IMG/VR virus record: IMGVR_UViG_3300021959_006010
Location: 124,001-188,000 of that record
DNA from: a virus
Length of the DNA stretch: 64,000 bases
Strand: one strand, 5' to 3'
In this document: positions 42,283 to 49,697 of the stretch, piece by piece
Numbering within the stretch: the stretch's first letter is position 1
Layout: every line of letters begins with the position of its first letter
Notes under the pieces: model-generated
Told to the model about the DNA's origin: nothing
What the model saw: only the letters and a program-made list of their open reading frames with translations
Databases searched by the model: none
Translations under genes and position numbers: made by a program

Positions 42283-42703
42283 CCGAATCAAAGAATTTTT
42301 CAAAAATAATTTCTAAAGTTTCTTCGTCATAAGGAAACGTTCCGTCAAAACGATAATGATATCTAAGTCCGTCAGCACATACAATATTTTTTTCTACAAT
42401 ATGACGTAGGTCCTCTCTTCCACATAATAATCTCTCACGACATAGTTCAATATTATCTTGCATAAGATCAACACCATAAATGTTACTAAGTGCGTGTTCG
42501 AACGTGCTACCATTCTCCATCTTACGTATAAGTATTTCGCCTAAAAATTGTCCATCACCGCAACTCGGTTCAAGATATGTTTTTGTAGGATCTGTAAACA
42601 ACTCTCGCGGAAGTTGATCAAGTACTTCGTTTACAAGTTCAGTTGGCGTAAAAACTTCGCCAGTTGATTTAACTCTAACTTCTTCTCGTTCTATTCCACT
42701 CAT
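42269..42703 (-). CDS. SAM-binding methyltransferase-like protein, 144 aa
   Basis: I chose ATG at 42703, eight bases after the stop of the larger methyltransferase. GEVFTPTELVNEVLDQLP (about 15-32) is the FTP motif of adenine methyltransferases, and TYLEPSCGDGQFLGEIL (about 42-58) is the SAM-binding motif I; NIYGVDLMQDNIELCRERL follows as motif II. The protein ends before an NPPY motif would be expected, so it may be a specificity/accessory partner or a shortened enzyme. Next to a second methyltransferase and a split helicase. Confidence 0.75.
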   Translation of the reverse strand: MSGIEREEVRVKSTGEVFTPTELVNEVLDQLPRELFTDPTKTYLEPSCGDGQFLGEILIRKMENGSTFEHALSNIYGVDLMQDNIELCRERLLCGREDLRHIVEKNIVCADGLRYHYRFDGTFPYDEETLEIIFEKFFDSVDID

Positions 42704-42710
42704 ATACGAT

Positions 42711-43997
42711 CTATTTCGTATGTGATTTTTTATCTTCTTCAGATCCAATTTCTTGTACCTTTTTTAATTCTTCAGGAGTTAGATTAAAAATAGTTGCAAT
42801 GTTAATATCTTGTGTGAGATCAATCTTTTTCAAGTATTTTAAAAACTTGATATTAGGAGCACGACCTTCTTGAGTAATAACTTTAAAGAATTTACAAAGA
42901 TCAGAAACACATAGTTCTTTTAGCGATTCTGCTTCTTTTGCTGTCTTTGTGCTGTAAGAAATTACCCCGTGTCCGCCCAAAGGATGCTGTTGACAACCTG
43001 ACAGCATGTTTCCGTTATAATCAATAACGTAACTAGTTCCAAGCATTGCAGTGATAAACTTTGGTCCTCTTGGATCAAATCCTTCGTTTTGTTTCTTTAA
43101 TTTTTCTAGCTTTTTTTCTGTTACTGTGACTTGATAAGTTACTGGGTTATTGCCTGCTTTGATTCCGCCAATTGCAGTAAATTCTCCATTAGGATCTTCT
43201 ACAAAATTATTTTTATCAAACTTACCAATATCGGCACTAGTACCGTTGTAATTATTAGGTCCATCGCTATCAAAACACTTGTCTACGATTGACATTACTA
43301 CTGGATCGGCAGCATACTTCTTTAGTTGTAACATTTTATAAGTATCGTGCTTTATAGTACCTTCGTCGGAAAGTTCTATATAGCTGTCTTTAAAATTTGT
43401 AGTTTTTTGTACAACTGAGTATCCGATTTCAACACCAATGTTTGGAAAATGTTTTTGTACACGATTACCTTTTGAAACCATATGCACAGTTCCAGCTCGT
43501 TCCATATTTGTACCATCTACTTTATGTCCAAACAACCCTGGAAAAAGAGTAGGAGGAGTAATTAAAGCAACATATCCTCCGTCTTTAACTAAGTTATACG
43601 ACTTATTATAAAAATGCTGATAAATTGCATTCTTGCCGTTTGGATGCTTAAATGGAGGGTTGCCTATTACTACGTCAAATTGCATATCAGTTTTCCATTC
43701 TAAAAAGTCTGATTTAATAACATTTTCAAAACCTTTGTTTTTTAAATCGTTAGTAAACACTTTGTACTTATCGGTCAAGTAAATGCTATTTTTAATGTCT
43801 TGAACCGAACGTCCAAGACGAAGCATACGTTGTGCAACTGCGTTTGCTTCAGTGGCATGTCCACTTGCAATAGATAAGATTTTTACATTGTCTTTGAGTA
43901 AGAGTGCATCAGGTATGTTTTCGAGGATTTCATCCCATAATTCTTTCGAATCAGGTTTACCTAAAATGCCTTTGGTAAGATCACGTACAAAACGCAT
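42711..43997 (-). CDS. N6-adenine DNA methyltransferase (Eco57I-like)
   Basis: 428 residues. Motif I-like ILSIASGHATEANAVA (40-55), then FDVVIGNPPFKHPNGKNAIY with catalytic NPPF at 113-116, then DGGYVALITPPTLFPG. The C-terminal 250 residues would hold target recognition. It probably methylates adenine in DNA. It lies between the split helicase and a smaller SAM-binding protein and has its own consensus promoter, as restriction-modification methylases often do. Confidence 0.85.
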   Translation of the reverse strand: MRFVRDLTKGILGKPDSKELWDEILENIPDALLLKDNVKILSIASGHATEANAVAQRMLRLGRSVQDIKNSIYLTDKYKVFTNDLKNKGFENVIKSDFLEWKTDMQFDVVIGNPPFKHPNGKNAIYQHFYNKSYNLVKDGGYVALITPPTLFPGLFGHKVDGTNMERAGTVHMVSKGNRVQKHFPNIGVEIGYSVVQKTTNFKDSYIELSDEGTIKHDTYKMLQLKKYAADPVVMSIVDKCFDSDGPNNYNGTSADIGKFDKNNFVEDPNGEFTAIGGIKAGNNPVTYQVTVTEKKLEKLKKQNEGFDPRGPKFITAMLGTSYVIDYNGNMLSGCQQHPLGGHGVISYSTKTAKEAESLKELCVSDLCKFFKVITQEGRAPNIKFLKYLKKIDLTQDINIATIFNLTPEELKKVQEIGSEEDKKSHTK

Positions 43998-44023
43998 AAC
44001 GCCCTCGTTTATTAACTATGTAT

Positions 44024-44052
44024 ATTATACTATACAATAAATGGACTGTCAA
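44024..44052 (-). promoter_or_regulatory. Perfect sigma70-type promoter for the methyltransferase
   Basis: TTGACA at 44047-44052, TATAAT at 44024-44029, 17-base spacer. It overlaps the last codons of the helicase C-terminal ORF, so the methyltransferase can be made without the helicase. Confidence 0.85.
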
Positions 44053-45370
44053 CTGTATTCTTAGAGTTTTGTACAATTACATCTAGGATAGGTTCGTTCA
44101 AAAGATTTCTATCAAGAATCACTTCTACAAAGTCGGGCGAAACACCAAACAAGTCTTCAAACTCTTCTGCATCTTCTGTGTCATTACCGATTATTTGAAT
44201 ACATTCTCTATAGGTATTTCCTGCGTTAGCAAGATTGTAAACACTAGTTGCACTCATATTGAGAGATCTAACTGCATCATTGATAAGTTTTTCAAGAGCA
44301 ATTTTTTCGTTATCGGTTAATTTTGTTCTTTCAGTATCACCTTCTGTTATTCTATTTTTAGCCTTATTGATAGCGTTTCGTTTTTGCTTCTCAGAAGCAG
44401 ATGCTTTAACATTTGCAATGTCTTCAATGATATCTAAAACACTTTCAACGTCAACAGATACATCTGCAATACGTAATAGGTTTTCGTTATCTCCAAGTAT
44501 TTTAAACAAGTCTTCTTCGGTAACTTCAACGGCTGTACCGTAACGTACCTTAAAACAATCAATGCTAGATAGTACAAAACTTTGCGCACTTGGAAAGTCT
44601 AAATTTTCGCTTTTTTGAACCATTACAATTTCGTCAACAAGCAAACGCTCGATGTTCTCTGAACGGTTAGGATCAAAGCTCAAATCTAAAATATGTCCAT
44701 ACTCTTTAAAATTGCCGGAGTAAGTTTTGCCCGGAGTAAGACAACGGCTTACTTTTTGTTGTGTGGAATCTACACTTCCGCGATCATATGCAACGACAGT
44801 TGCTTGAATTTCCGAAATGCTGTAGCTACGTGAGCCCATTTGATTAGCAATAATAATTACACCTTCTTTGCCTGCCATACGTGCTTCGTTAATTTCTTTA
44901 GTAGTTTCGTATTGTGCTTGCTTATTGCTAGTGTAGTCGCCGTTAAGAATCTTAATATGATAATTAGGAATTGCACGTTCTGCAATTTCTTTAATCTGTT
45001 TCATCTCACGCTTGTTTGCACTTACTAACATCATAAAACAATCAATGCTTTCGCCAGTAAGATTGCTCAAGTTAATCTCTTGACGCAAGGGCTCTTCGCC
45101 AGTTAGACTAAGAAACAGTTTAGTAATAAATGCCTTGTTGCCGTTAGGCTTTCCCCAAATTTTAATCCAACTTGGTTGCACAACCTCATCAAACTCTTCA
45201 ACGTCTTTTTTAAGATTGTCTACTTCTAACATATAAAACTTACGTTTAACAATGTTTTCTTCAGTTTGTTCTAGTTGCGAGTATGCAGTATAGATAACAC
45301 CGTCAGCACGACCTGATCCTTTTGCAAGACGTTGTACATTTGTGCCGCTTGCGAAAACTTTAATTAACAT
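44030..45370 (-). CDS. SF2 helicase, C-terminal half
   Basis: 446 residues. SGTNVQRLAKGSGRADGV near 8-26 follows on naturally from the DEAD-box end of the upstream ORF. IDCFMMLVSANKREMKQI is motif IV-like, VIIIANQMGSRSYSISEIQA (about 168-187) motif V and STQQKVSRCLTPG motif VI with its Arg. The C-terminal 200 residues are helical. The start ATGTTAA overlaps the upstream stop by seven bases in the -1 frame. So one helicase is made as two chains, or joined by frameshifting. Confidence 0.8.
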   Translation of the reverse strand: MLIKVFASGTNVQRLAKGSGRADGVIYTAYSQLEQTEENIVKRKFYMLEVDNLKKDVEEFDEVVQPSWIKIWGKPNGNKAFITKLFLSLTGEEPLRQEINLSNLTGESIDCFMMLVSANKREMKQIKEIAERAIPNYHIKILNGDYTSNKQAQYETTKEINEARMAGKEGVIIIANQMGSRSYSISEIQATVVAYDRGSVDSTQQKVSRCLTPGKTYSGNFKEYGHILDLSFDPNRSENIERLLVDEIVMVQKSENLDFPSAQSFVLSSIDCFKVRYGTAVEVTEEDLFKILGDNENLLRIADVSVDVESVLDIIEDIANVKASASEKQKRNAINKAKNRITEGDTERTKLTDNEKIALEKLINDAVRSLNMSATSVYNLANAGNTYRECIQIIGNDTEDAEEFEDLFGVSPDFVEVILDRNLLNEPILDVIVQNSKNTVDSPFIV

Positions 45371-46173
45371 GTTAAAAACTCCATCTTCTTAACTTGGTTG
45401 TCTGCATGTGTTCCGAAGTCACCTTCGTCTGCAAATACGAAAATGTCATCATTATTAATATTTGCAATCCACTTGTGTTTAGTAGACCATTCGTCAAAGT
45501 CGCCGTGCAATGATACAGGAATAATAATACGTTGGTTGTTGTCAAGTGCATGTATAGCACTCAACTCGTCTTGCACAAGTGCAATATCTAAAAAGTCATC
45601 GAACTGATCAAGCTCATCAATAAAACTACTGTGTACACTAAGCCAGTAAGCAGGTAATAGCATTACACGATTTCCATACTTTTTAGATATCTCATTAAAC
45701 AACATAAGAGCCCAAATAGTTTTACCAAATCGAGGACATAAATTTGCAATTACTGTAGCAATGTCGCCGCATTTCTCAATAATGTCCATTGCTTCGTCTA
45801 ATGCTTTCTTTTGCAACTTACGCAATTTTACTTTGTTACGAATTCGTTTACCTTCAAGTTCTGCAATTAAAGCGTCAATGTATGTATATGCATCTTCAAC
45901 GTTGTTGCCGGGAATCTTAAACCATTCTGTGCCTTTGCCGTCAGTATGGTGCAGTCCTCTTTTAGTAAGAACTTTGTGTAGTTCGTAATCTCGTTTGATT
46001 TTTTGCAAGTTATTCCATGCACCTACGTGTACTTTCGATTCGTACTCGGCTGCGCCGCCTTGTTCGTTCATACGAACTTCAACATCTCGAATACTATCAC
46101 CTACTTTTGTAAGTACATAGCCGTCGAAAAGTTTAATTGCACTTGGATAAGTGTAAGAATATATGTTAATCAT
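45364..46173 (-). CDS. GIY-YIG-like domain fused to SF2 helicase N-terminal half
   Basis: I chose ATG at 46173, which overlaps the stop of the SprT gene (ATGA). Residues about 18-90 (YVLTKVGDSIRDVEVRMNEQ, ELHKVLTKRGL, GTEWFKI) resemble the T5orf172/MUG113 branch of GIY-YIG nucleases. Residues 146-153 (CPRFGKTI) are a Walker A variant, MLLPAYWLSVHSSF motif Ia-like and VFADEGDFGTH (246-256) the DExx box. The ORF stops right there and the second RecA domain is in the next ORF. A nuclease-helicase of restriction type is my inference. Confidence 0.75.
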   Translation of the reverse strand: MINIYSYTYPSAIKLFDGYVLTKVGDSIRDVEVRMNEQGGAAEYESKVHVGAWNNLQKIKRDYELHKVLTKRGLHHTDGKGTEWFKIPGNNVEDAYTYIDALIAELEGKRIRNKVKLRKLQKKALDEAMDIIEKCGDIATVIANLCPRFGKTIWALMLFNEISKKYGNRVMLLPAYWLSVHSSFIDELDQFDDFLDIALVQDELSAIHALDNNQRIIIPVSLHGDFDEWSTKHKWIANINNDDIFVFADEGDFGTHADNQVKKMEFLTC

Positions 46174-46598
46174 GTGTCCCATGTCCATTTTTTATTGCCA
46201 AGACCTTCTTGCTCTGCCCATCGTACAAATAGTCCGCACTCTCTTCCATGTGCTTCTATTTCCCACGGCTGATCCCAATAATCAGTAGTTGGGCTGATCA
46301 GTTTACCTTGCCATACGTTTTCAGATTTTAGTTCTTTACGGGCATACTGTTTTACATGCACCATTTCGTGTGCAACAGTTTCTAACAGTCTGCGTAATTT
46401 CAACGTGCGATCTACTTCAATTTCAAATGTACGTGTAGTTTCGCTTAAACAATAACCATACGCACCTTTAGGAGATGTTAGCTTAACGGTTATGTCTAGT
46501 GTACGCATACGCGGCATTAACTTCTTAATACAAAAGTTAACAATGCTTTCTACATACTTTTTTTGTGACTGTGTTCCGCCAATTATCGTAAGTTCCAT
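46170..46598 (-). CDS. SprT-like zinc metalloprotease, 142 aa
   Basis: H77-E78-MV-H81 in VAHEMVHVKQ is the HExxH zinc site, and EIEAHGRECGLFVRW supplies the third ligand region. SprT/Spartan-type proteins cut DNA-bound proteins in eukaryotes; in phages the role is unproved. It leads the gene run into the helicase and methyltransferases and overlaps the helicase start by four bases. A consensus promoter precedes it. Confidence 0.83.
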   Translation of the reverse strand: MELTIIGGTQSQKKYVESIVNFCIKKLMPRMRTLDITVKLTSPKGAYGYCLSETTRTFEIEVDRTLKLRRLLETVAHEMVHVKQYARKELKSENVWQGKLISPTTDYWDQPWEIEAHGRECGLFVRWAEQEGLGNKKWTWDT

Positions 46599-46630
46599 AG
46601 GAAGGTGCCCGTTTTTGTTAATATAGTATT

Positions 46631-46659
46631 ATTATACGATCAAAAACAGTAAGTGTCAA
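46631..46659 (-). promoter_or_regulatory. Perfect sigma70-type promoter for sprT-helicase
   Basis: TTGACA at 46654-46659, TATAAT at 46631-46636, 17-base spacer, in the gap after infA. Confidence 0.85.
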
Positions 46660-46667
46660 CCAAAGAT

Positions 46668-46886
46668 TTATGTTCTATATATAACGCGGCCTTTAGAAAG
46701 ATCATATGGAGACATTTCTACTGTAACTTTGTCTCCTTGTACTAGACGAATTTTGAATTTTCTCATTTTTCCTCCAGTATATGCAGTTATGATATGCTCA
46801 TTGTCTAATTTTACTTTGAACATTTGATTTGGTAATACTTCAACAATAGTACCGCTTAATTCGAACAAATCTTTGTCTTTGGCCAC
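46668..46886 (-). CDS. infA: Translation initiation factor IF-1
   Basis: 72 residues, exactly the length of E. coli IF-1, and alignable along its whole length: [40 protein letters not shown] and [19 protein letters not shown]-1 is an OB-fold protein that binds the 30S A site during initiation. The basic GGKMRK loop is intact. It starts two bases after an AbrB-like gene. Cell-encoded IF-1 is essential and universal, but a phage copy is unusual. With S21 in the same window it suggests altered initiation on phage mRNAs. Confidence 0.94.
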   Translation of the reverse strand: MAKDKDLFELSGTIVEVLPNQMFKVKLDNEHIITAYTGGKMRKFKIRLVQGDKVTVEMSPYDLSKGRVIYRT

Positions 46887-46888
46887 TT

Positions 46889-47077
46889 TTACTCCTCTTT
46901 GTTGATTTTTTCTAAAATCAATGTACCTTGATCGCCCACAGAAATTTTGAGAGTATCTCCCTCTTTTAAGTTTGCTGCTTCAAGAACTTCTGGCGGAATA
47001 TTCATTAGCACATTTTCGTCATCGCCAGGAATGTCTTCAAAAATATCTTCTACTTTATAAACAATTGGTTTTTCCAT
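46889..47077 (-). CDS. AbrB/MazE-fold (SpoVT-AbrB) protein, 62 aa
   Basis: I chose ATG at 47077 because CAGAGGAGAACCCT precedes it. Residues about 25-60 ([36 protein letters not shown]) form the swapped-hairpin AbrB fold typical of antitoxins and transition-state regulators; there is an acidic N-terminus. It sits immediately before infA and after a TATAAATA late box. It may be a DNA-binding regulator; no toxin is next to it. Confidence 0.72.
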   Translation of the reverse strand: MEKPIVYKVEDIFEDIPGDDENVLMNIPPEVLEAANLKEGDTLKISVGDQGTLILEKINKEE

Positions 47078-47090
47078 AGGGTTCTCCTCT

Positions 47091-47104
47091 GATAAATATT
47101 TATA
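47091..47104. promoter_or_regulatory. Bidirectional late-promoter palindrome
   Basis: ATAAATATTTAT carries GATAAATA on the plus strand (47091-47098) and TATAAATA on the minus strand (47097-47104). The minus box serves the AbrB-infA pair; the plus box lies five bases from the ATG of the plus-strand gene. Confidence 0.6.
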
Positions 47105-47538
47105 TGATCGATGCGTATCGTTTAGCATTTTACGATGTAATAAAAGAAACGCAAGCCAAAACAGGATACGAATTACCGGAACACCTTGAGGCTTACGTTG
47201 TTATGCTTTTGGCTCATCATATAGATCATCCTAATTTTTTACCTGAAAAATCATTTGCAGAAGCATACTTAAAACTAGAACGTCCTGGCGATATGAGTGC
47301 AAAAGAACTAGGCGATATTTGTTTGTTTGTTACAGGTGTTTTTCCTACATATGGACGTAAACACGGACTTAATCGTAAATACTATCAAGATATCGGAATT
47401 GGATCTTACGAAATAGTAGCAGAGGTAATGAGTCCTGATTTGTTCTCACAACTTGCTACACATTTCAATTTTTTGTCAGACTTTATAGAAATATCTACTA
47501 GTTCTTCCAAACAGATGCATAGTATCCTTTTCCATTAG
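47104..47538 (+). CDS. Unknown plus-strand protein, 144 aa
   Basis: Helical: MIDAYRLAFYDVIKETQAKT, HLEAYVVMLLAHHIDHPNFL, GDICLFVTGVFPTYGRKHGL. The HH and YGRKHGLNRKYY clusters do not match a family I know. There is no Shine-Dalgarno; the late box ends five bases from the ATG, so the message would be close to leaderless. Its 3' end overlaps the convergent gene by 41 bases. Confidence 0.65.
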   Translation: MIDAYRLAFYDVIKETQAKTGYELPEHLEAYVVMLLAHHIDHPNFLPEKSFAEAYLKLERPGDMSAKELGDICLFVTGVFPTYGRKHGLNRKYYQDIGIGSYEIVAEVMSPDLFSQLATHFNFLSDFIEISTSSSKQMHSILFH

Positions 47539-48223
47539 TATCGCCGCCTCCGTTATCAACTTCAACGCCGTCATACTCTACACTAGTAATAGTGTCTTCA
47601 CCGTTTAAAAATTCTGTAGTTACAATAGTAAGTTTCTTAGGATCAAAGTCGCCGTAAGTAGTAATAACACCATCAAAGAATGTACCCTTTTCACTACTGT
47701 AAAGTTGAGCAATGTATTCAGTACCTTCTGGTGTTTCGTCTGACACTCCCATTTGAACTATTTCAACTTCGTAGTCGCTTTCTTCACCTAGTCGATCATT
47801 CAATTCGTCGATGCGTTCGTCTAGCACTTCTGCAATTACTCTTGAACTATATTCGTCACTATCAACCTCATCAATGCAAATATGACAACTATCCCATGTG
47901 CCGCCATAGCTGTGTTCAAACTCTGTGTGAGATTCGTACCAAGGACGCTTATAATTGTCATCGTCTTTGTCGTGTAAGAACTGTGCTTCTTCAGGCACAC
48001 CGTCGATATCATCATATTCTGGTTCTTCGTCGTCGTCAGAAGCCATATATGATACAAGATCGTTATCGCCGTGCTCATCTAAGACAGGCTTCCAAAAATC
48101 ATGTGCTTCTTTTGAAATACTCATGTAGGCTGCTTCGCCGCCGTATCCGCTAATCAATACACGAAAATAGCGTTCGCCTTTAAGTGTATCGATAGTTTCT
48201 TGCTTTTCTTCGCTAGTTGCCAT
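47498..48223 (-). CDS. Acidic unknown protein, 241 aa
   Basis: Very acidic centre (YMASDDDEEPEYDDIDGVPE). The first 50 residues (RYFRVLISGYGGEAAYMSIS) look like a small beta domain, and a CHICIDEVDSDEYSSRVIAE segment lies near 120. Familiar from marine T4-like phages, function unknown. It has its own promoter and a GAGG ribosome site. Confidence 0.65.
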   Translation of the reverse strand: MATSEEKQETIDTLKGERYFRVLISGYGGEAAYMSISKEAHDFWKPVLDEHGDNDLVSYMASDDDEEPEYDDIDGVPEEAQFLHDKDDDNYKRPWYESHTEFEHSYGGTWDSCHICIDEVDSDEYSSRVIAEVLDERIDELNDRLGEESDYEVEIVQMGVSDETPEGTEYIAQLYSSEKGTFFDGVITTYGDFDPKKLTIVTTEFLNGEDTITSVEYDGVEVDNGGGDTNGKGYYASVWKN

Positions 48224-48255
48224 TTTATAACCTCGTTAACATCTAAGTTATAATA

Positions 48256-48285
48256 ACTATACTACACTTATGGCAGAGCTGTCAA
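48256..48285 (-). promoter_or_regulatory. Sigma70-type promoter for the 241-residue gene
   Basis: TTGACA at 48280-48285, TATAGT at 48256-48261, 18-base spacer; overlaps the stop of the upstream coiled-coil gene. Confidence 0.7.
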
Positions 48286-48575
48286 CCTTTTTTTCGCATA
48301 AGTTTTGCTTTTAAATCATCTAGCTCTTTTTCGTGTTTAGCTCTTTGAGTATTTTCTTCTCGTGTTCTCTCCAAACTTCTCGGCGGCTGTCGTTTTGCTT
48401 CATCCACCAATTGCTTGGGTTGTGTCTGTGTATTTTTATTGGGTCTGTTATCGATCTCAAGGCTGCTTTTAATAGCGGCGATTCTTCTCTTGATGTCAAC
48501 AATTCTTTGATAGAGCTCATCCTCAGGTTGCTCGGCATCTATAACTTTCCTTTCTAGTCTTAACCATTTAAGCAT
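48282..48575 (-). CDS. Coiled-coil protein, 97 aa
   Basis: ATG at 48575 (MLKWLRLERKVIDAEQPEDE); a TTG further up is possible but too close to the AGGAG box. A first helix pair is followed by a polar linker (KNTQTQPKQLVDEAKRQ) and a second basic helix ending LKAKLMRKKG. Just downstream of a barrel-like gene. Role unknown. Confidence 0.55.
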   Translation of the reverse strand: MLKWLRLERKVIDAEQPEDELYQRIVDIKRRIAAIKSSLEIDNRPNKNTQTQPKQLVDEAKRQPPRSLERTREENTQRAKHEKELDDLKAKLMRKKG

Positions 48576-48579
48576 ACTG

Positions 48580-48936
48580 TTATTTAACCAAAAATTCAAC
48601 TCCTAGAAGCAAACCGAAATTATGATCACTATTTACATATTCACCAGTTGGAGCAATAAAATATCTAGTATTTTCGGAGGCATCATAAGTAAATCTTGCA
48701 AAAGGTGCAAGCTTTGAAATTTCTGGATATCCTGTTGCTAATGCAGCTTCGAAACTAAGATTCTCTGTAAGATCTTGTCTATATCCTACGTAAAAACTTA
48801 TTTTATCTACACTATTGTAATAAAATCCAGATATTAACTGTTCGTTTTGATAACGTATATGAGGATGTACTCCGTTGTAATTGTGTTCTAATCCTGCGTG
48901 TAAACTTAATCCTAAAGCTAATGTTATTGGATCCAT
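48580..48936 (-). CDS. Beta-rich (outer-membrane-barrel-like) protein, 118 aa
   Basis: ATG at 48936 after GAAGGAAGGAAAACA. Alternating polar/hydrophobic strands (GVHPHIRYQNEQLISGFYYN, KISFYVGYRQDLTENLSFEA, FARFTYDASENTRYFIAPTG) ending in GLLLGVEFLVK resemble a small beta-barrel. There is no cleavable signal peptide. The family occurs in marine T4-like phages, unassigned. It leads into a group of envelope-type genes. Confidence 0.62.
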   Translation of the reverse strand: MDPITLALGLSLHAGLEHNYNGVHPHIRYQNEQLISGFYYNSVDKISFYVGYRQDLTENLSFEAALATGYPEISKLAPFARFTYDASENTRYFIAPTGEYVNSDHNFGLLLGVEFLVK

Positions 48937-48949
48937 TGTTTTCCTTCCT

Positions 48950-49048
48950 TCAAGAAAATACAACTACTACCGCAAAACCTACTATGGCTATGAGAATAAC
49001 ACATAGCCATACATATTGCATTGGTGTTGTATCTCTATGACTCCACAT
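48950..49048 (-). CDS. Single-span membrane microprotein, 32 aa
   Basis: ATG at 49048 overlaps the stop of the previous gene (TAATG). After MWSHRDTTPMQY the product is one hydrophobic helix (VWLCVILIAIVGFAVVVV) ending in FS. Size and coupling fit phage membrane microproteins such as holin regulators. Confidence 0.58.
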   Translation of the reverse strand: MWSHRDTTPMQYVWLCVILIAIVGFAVVVVFS

Positions 49049-49686
49049 TATTTCATATCATTTAGAGGATTATCCAGTGCCTCCTGTAGCAATTCTCTAA
49101 TGTCCTTGTCTAGCTTGTCCATGTTTTCGTCTATTCTCGATTCAGTAGCTCTCATTGTGTCACGCACATCTTTTTCAGTTTCTCTATTGAGTGACTCAAC
49201 TTCACGTATGCTTTGTGCTACATCTTTTTCAACTTGATTTATATCAGCACGTACACCTTCGAGGGTTGCTTCAATACTTGCTTGTGCGTCCTTAACACGT
49301 TTCTCTGATTCGTCTACTTTATCTTCCATTCTATCAACTGCTTGTTCAGTTTTTAGAATGTCTTCACGTAGTCCGTCTTTGATATCACGAGTATAGTCTA
49401 CTGCTTCTTCAAGTTTAACTTCTATAATGTCCATACGTTCACTGTAGGATGCCATAAGCTCTTGGTACTCTTGTTGTTGATCTACAAACGCTATAGCTTC
49501 TTCTATCTTTTGATACATTAAGAAACCTCCGTATAAAGAACCTATTACAGTACCTATTACAGTTAATAATGCAGTTACACTCATAAATGTAACTTTTATT
49601 CCAAGGACACGGAACTCTTTATTCTTTAGATTTTCTATGCCCTCTTCCATGTTTTCTAGGCTTTCACCTAAGTCTTTGTTAGCCAT
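49048..49686 (-). CDS. Membrane-anchored coiled-coil protein, 212 aa
   Basis: One transmembrane segment near residues 31-58 (IKVTFMSVTALLTVIGTVIG, SLYGGFLMY) follows a short cytoplasmic helix. The rest (65-212) is an unbroken charged coiled coil (e.g. ETEKDVRDTMRATESRIDEN). Such proteins resemble spanin-like or membrane-tethering factors; the function here is not known. Confidence 0.7.
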   Translation of the reverse strand: MANKDLGESLENMEEGIENLKNKEFRVLGIKVTFMSVTALLTVIGTVIGSLYGGFLMYQKIEEAIAFVDQQQEYQELMASYSERMDIIEVKLEEAVDYTRDIKDGLREDILKTEQAVDRMEDKVDESEKRVKDAQASIEATLEGVRADINQVEKDVAQSIREVESLNRETEKDVRDTMRATESRIDENMDKLDKDIRELLQEALDNPLNDMK

Positions 49687-49697
49687 TGCCCTCTCCT

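Noticed and set aside
42711-45370. Helicase and methyltransferase as one decayed gene
   Set aside because: Each frame is long, intact and ends at a promoter or overlap; no scattered stops.
46889-47538. Toxin-antitoxin pair (AbrB-like plus 144-residue gene)
   Set aside because: The two genes diverge, and the 144-residue protein has no toxin motif.
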